9,148 nucleotides of DNA from Bacteroidota bacterium (GTDB taxonomy: Bacteria > Bacteroidota > Bacteroidia > Chitinophagales > Chitinophagaceae): assembly GCA_023423015.1 (NCBI GenBank), contig JAFAGE010000060.1, forward strand, positions 1 to 9,148, in the 5' to 3' direction. The notes under the pieces were generated by a model. It did no database searches. It saw only the letters and a list, made by a program, of their open reading frames with translations, and was not told the DNA's origin. Both the position numbers and the translations under genes were made by a program. Positions 7,199 to 9,148 of this stretch are shown one piece after another. Numbering within the stretch: position 1 is the first letter of the stretch; every line of letters begins with the position of its first letter.

Positions 7199-7851
7199 AA
7201 AGAATAGCCATCTTCGGAAGTGGTGCATTTGGACGGGAAGTTGCCATGTTGATCGAGCAGATTAACGCGGCATCACCCTCATGGGAACTCATTGGTTTTT
7301 TTGATGACACCTCACCAGCTTCAGAACTGATCAATGGATATTCATTCCTGGGCAACATGGATGATGTTAACAATTATGCTGATGAGCTGGCAATTGTAAT
7401 TGCCGTGGGAAATCCACGCTTCAAAAAAAGTATTCACGAACGCATTGGCAATCCCGCAATCTGGTTTCCTACACTGATTCACCCAACGGTACTCATAGGA
7501 AACCGCGACTATGTAAAGATTGGCGAAGGTTGCATCATCACAGCTTACAACGTTATTACTGTCAACATAATCATCGGCAGGTTCGTAATTCTCAATCTCA
7601 CCTGCACCGTTGGTCACGACTGTGTGCTCGGCGACTATGTTTCTGTTATGCCGGGTACTAATATTTCAGGCAGTGTGAACATAGGTCACGGAGTGTACCT
7701 GGGCACAAACTGCACAATAATCAATAATCTCTCGGTTGGCGATAATACGATTGTGGGGGCCGGAGCCGTTGTTAACCGGCCGCTTCCAGCGAACTGCACA
7801 GCTGTTGGTGTGCCGGCAAAACCTATTAAGTTCAGAAACGATGATAAATGA
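7195..7851 (+). CDS. PglD/NeuD-family sugar acetyltransferase
   Basis: A 218-residue acetyltransferase of the NeuD/PglD family. The N-terminal Rossmann-like domain, which binds the UDP-sugar, opens with IAIFGSGAFGREVAMLIEQ (4-22) and continues through GFFDD (34-38), GYSFLG (48-53) and VIAVGNPRFKK (68-78). The C-terminal left-handed beta-helix begins near LIHPTVLIG (94-102). The catalytic His is most likely His141 in TVGHDCVLGDYVSV, the position that corresponds to the active-site His of Campylobacter PglD. The helix closes with VGDNTIVGAGAVV (181-193) and VGVPAKPIK (204-212). Length is normal for the family. In PglD the reaction is N-acetylation of the 4-amino group of UDP-2-acetamido-4-amino-2,4,6-trideoxyglucose. 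The aminotransferase that would supply this substrate starts within its stop codon (ATGA). Substrate identity is inferred from that pairing; a different 4-amino sugar, or O-acetylation as in NeuD, is possible. Confidence 0.92.
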   Translation: MKRIAIFGSGAFGREVAMLIEQINAASPSWELIGFFDDTSPASELINGYSFLGNMDDVNNYADELAIVIAVGNPRFKKSIHERIGNPAIWFPTLIHPTVLIGNRDYVKIGEGCIITAYNVITVNIIIGRFVILNLTCTVGHDCVLGDYVSVMPGTNISGSVNIGHGVYLGTNCTIINNLSVGDNTIVGAGAVVNRPLPANCTAVGVPAKPIKFRNDDK

Positions 7852-8969
7852 ATAAACGCATCTGGCTTTCGAGTCCCCATATGGGTACTATGGAAAGGAA
7901 ATTTGTGGATGAAGCCTTCGACACCAATTGGATTTCACCACTTGGTCCCAACCTTGATGGATTCGAAAAGGATCTCGAAATCTTTCTCGGCGAAAATGTG
8001 CACGTTGCTGCCCTGCAATCTGGAACAGCTGCGTTGCATCTCGCGCTGCTGTTACTCAATGTGAAGCAGGGCGATGAGGTGCTTTGCCAATCTATGACCT
8101 TTGCGGCTTCTGCAAACCCTATTACATATGCTGGTGCGACGCCTGTATTCGTCGACAGCGAGCGCGAAACCTGGAATATTTCTCCCGCGTTGCTGGAAAA
8201 AGCCATATTGGAAAGAAAGAAAAAAGGAAAGTTACCTAAGGCGCTGATACTTGTGCACCTGTATGGCATGCCGGCGAACCTTAAAGAAATACTTGAGATT
8301 ACGCAAAAACACGAGATAGCCCTTATTGAAGACGCTGCAGAGTCCCTCGGGTCAACTTATCAGGGCCGAAATACCGGCACATTTGGTGATATATCGGTCC
8401 TCTCATTTAATGGCAATAAGATCATTACCACTTCGGGCGGTGGCGCCCTGGTAAGTAAAAATCCGGATTATGCCAGCCGGGCAAGGTTTCTTTCTACCCA
8501 GGCACGCGACAGCGCCGTACACTACGAACACAGCGTTATTGGATATAATTACCGGCTAAGTAACATCTGTGCAGGCATCGGACGTGGTCAAATGACGGTT
8601 CTGAAGGAGCGCGTTCAGCAGCGCCGGAAGGTTTTCAACTACTACTTACAGGCATTAAACGGGTTACATGATATAGAATTCCTGCATGAACCCGGTCCCG
8701 ACTATTTTTCCAACAGGTGGTTAACTACCATTCTTCTAAAAAATTACGAAACAAGAGAGAAGATTCGGGAGCAATTGGCGTTAGTGAATATAGAAAGCAG
8801 GCCTTTGTGGAAACCCATGCACCTGCAACGTGTATTTAACGGCGCCCCGGCGTACGTTAACGGGGTGAGCGAAGATCTTTTCACACGAGGACTTTGCCTT
8901 CCATCGGGCTCAAACCTCGAAGAATCTGACCTGGAGGGCGTGGTACGTCAGCTGAAGTCAGCTTTTTAG
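7848..8969 (+). CDS. PglE-like DegT/DnrJ/EryC1/StrS-family nucleotide-sugar aminotransferase
   Basis: A 373-residue PLP-dependent sugar aminotransferase, complete and of normal length. It should transfer an amino group, usually from glutamate, to the C4 ketone of a UDP-4-keto-6-deoxy sugar. Landmarks are the N-terminal WLSSPHMGTMERKFVDEAFD (6-25) and NWISPLGPNLDGFEKDL (27-43), the phosphate-binding SGTAALHLAL (58-67), VHLYGMPANL (136-145), the cofactor-stacking and pyridine-nitrogen region IEDAAESLGS (160-169) with Asp162, and SFNGNKIITTSGGGA (186-200), where Lys191 is the PLP Schiff-base lysine. IGYNYRLSNICAGIGRGQM (231-249) follows. These fit the sub-branch that works in bacillosamine-type pathways. 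The start overlaps the PglD-like gene stop by four bases, which strongly supports a shared pathway. It is the last gene of the tightly packed unit; 78 bases separate it from the next start. Confidence 0.94.
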   Translation: MNKRIWLSSPHMGTMERKFVDEAFDTNWISPLGPNLDGFEKDLEIFLGENVHVAALQSGTAALHLALLLLNVKQGDEVLCQSMTFAASANPITYAGATPVFVDSERETWNISPALLEKAILERKKKGKLPKALILVHLYGMPANLKEILEITQKHEIALIEDAAESLGSTYQGRNTGTFGDISVLSFNGNKIITTSGGGALVSKNPDYASRARFLSTQARDSAVHYEHSVIGYNYRLSNICAGIGRGQMTVLKERVQQRRKVFNYYLQALNGLHDIEFLHEPGPDYFSNRWLTTILLKNYETREKIREQLALVNIESRPLWKPMHLQRVFNGAPAYVNGVSEDLFTRGLCLPSGSNLEESDLEGVVRQLKSAF

Positions 8970-9047
8970 ATAGTAACTTCGTAGGCGACAGCCTCAGCCC
9001 GGTTCGGTTCCAAACGGCGCGGCAATCTCGCCGATCTAAATGACAAT
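8970..9047. other. 78-base intergenic gap, the only real break in the gene cluster
   Basis: This is the longest non-coding stretch in the window. It is visibly richer in G and C between about 8983 and 9033 than the flanks, and holds a tandem CGGTT pair (8999-9008) and a weak possible hairpin pairing CGGCG (9015-9019) with CGCCG (9029-9033) around a nine-base loop. No T-tract follows the hairpin, and I see no clear Bacteroidota -33/-7 promoter. The reading frame of the downstream gene is open back to 8985 but offers no ATG, GTG or TTG before 9048. Its role is undetermined. Confidence 0.5.
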
Positions 9048-9148
9048 ATGAACACAGAGTACCTTTTGATAACCCTTCTCCTCGCGGTGATTGCCATGCT
9101 GCTGTATCTTCTTGTCAGGAAGCTGCCGCAGAACAAACAGTATACTGC
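9048..9148 (+). CDS. N-terminus of an unidentified membrane-anchored protein (3' partial)
   Basis: Translation from the ATG at 9048 gives 33 residues before the window ends. After MNTEY comes a hydrophobic run of about 18 residues (LLITLLLAVIAMLLYLLV) and then a basic, polar tail (RKLPQNKQYT), which looks like a single N-terminal transmembrane anchor. There is no lipobox or typical signal-peptidase site in what can be seen. No upstream start codon exists in this frame after the stop at 8982, so the start is well supported. Position suggests another polysaccharide gene. A PglF-type 4,6-dehydratase would be the missing pathway step and does begin with membrane segments, but the visible residues do not resemble a PglF N-terminus I know, so no function is assigned. 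Confidence 0.65.
   Translation, partial: MNTEYLLITLLLAVIAMLLYLLVRKLPQNKQYT

Noticed and set aside
8947..8969. Possible terminator: AGCT-GAAGTC-AGCT followed by five Ts at the end of the aminotransferase gene.
   Set aside because: The stem is only four pairs and lies within the last codons. The repeat is equally well described as a 7-base direct repeat (GTCAGCT), so it is unlikely to terminate transcription.
8971..8981. TAACTTCG as a Bacteroidota -7 promoter element (TAnnTTTG).
   Set aside because: It has one mismatch in the conserved part and no TTTG-like -33 element at the right distance.
1..9148. A search for CRISPR arrays, tRNA or rRNA genes, insertion sequences, toxin-antitoxin pairs or defence genes.
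   Set aside because: Coding regions fill almost the whole window and all have polysaccharide-related or unreadable products; no repeat arrays, inverted-repeat ends or transposase motifs were seen.

Overview
The window is a stretch of a cell-surface polysaccharide (capsule, exopolysaccharide or O-antigen type) locus, read entirely on the + strand. The organism is most likely a member of the Bacteroidota. The evidence is the style of the proteins (a single-chain Wzc-type tyrosine kinase, and a PglE-like aminotransferase whose sequence closely follows the form I know from that phylum), the absence of convincing Shine-Dalgarno sequences before the starts, and a moderate base composition. I judged this by eye and ran no search, so the genus is not assigned.

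Layout. Bases 2-1318 are the 3' part of a polysaccharide co-polymerase fused to a BY-kinase; its beginning lies outside the window. It is followed by a left-handed beta-helix acyltransferase (1331-1915), a Wzx-type flippase (1912-3129), a Wzy/O-antigen-ligase-type membrane protein (3132-4328), a GT4 glycosyltransferase (4325-5479), a second beta-helix acyltransferase (5469-5975, probable TTG start), a WbuB-like GT4 glycosyltransferase (5972-7198), a PglD/NeuD-type sugar acetyltransferase (7195-7851) and a PglE-like DegT-family aminotransferase (7848-8969). After a 78-base gap a new gene begins at 9048 and runs off the end; only a membrane-anchor-like N-terminus can be read.

How the genes work together. 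The set fits a Wzx/Wzy-dependent pathway. The aminotransferase and the PglD-like acetyltransferase would make the last two steps of a UDP-4-acetamido-4,6-dideoxy sugar such as UDP-N,N'-diacetylbacillosamine. The two glycosyltransferases extend the lipid-linked unit, the two other acyltransferases may O-acetylate it, the flippase moves it across the inner membrane, the Wzy-like protein polymerises or ligates it, and the kinase controls chain length and export. The 4,6-dehydratase (PglF type), the initiating phosphoglycosyltransferase (PglC/WbaP type) and the outer-membrane exporter (Wza type) are not in the window and are expected nearby or elsewhere.

The nine genes form one tightly packed unit: five junctions are four-base ATGA overlaps, one is an 11-base overlap, and two are gaps of 2 and 12 bases. 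No stretch over 300 bases lacks a gene. I found no RNA gene, insertion sequence, CRISPR array or convincing promoter or terminator. I regard this as a recognisable polysaccharide locus, not a new class of system; the points worth checking are listed as findings.
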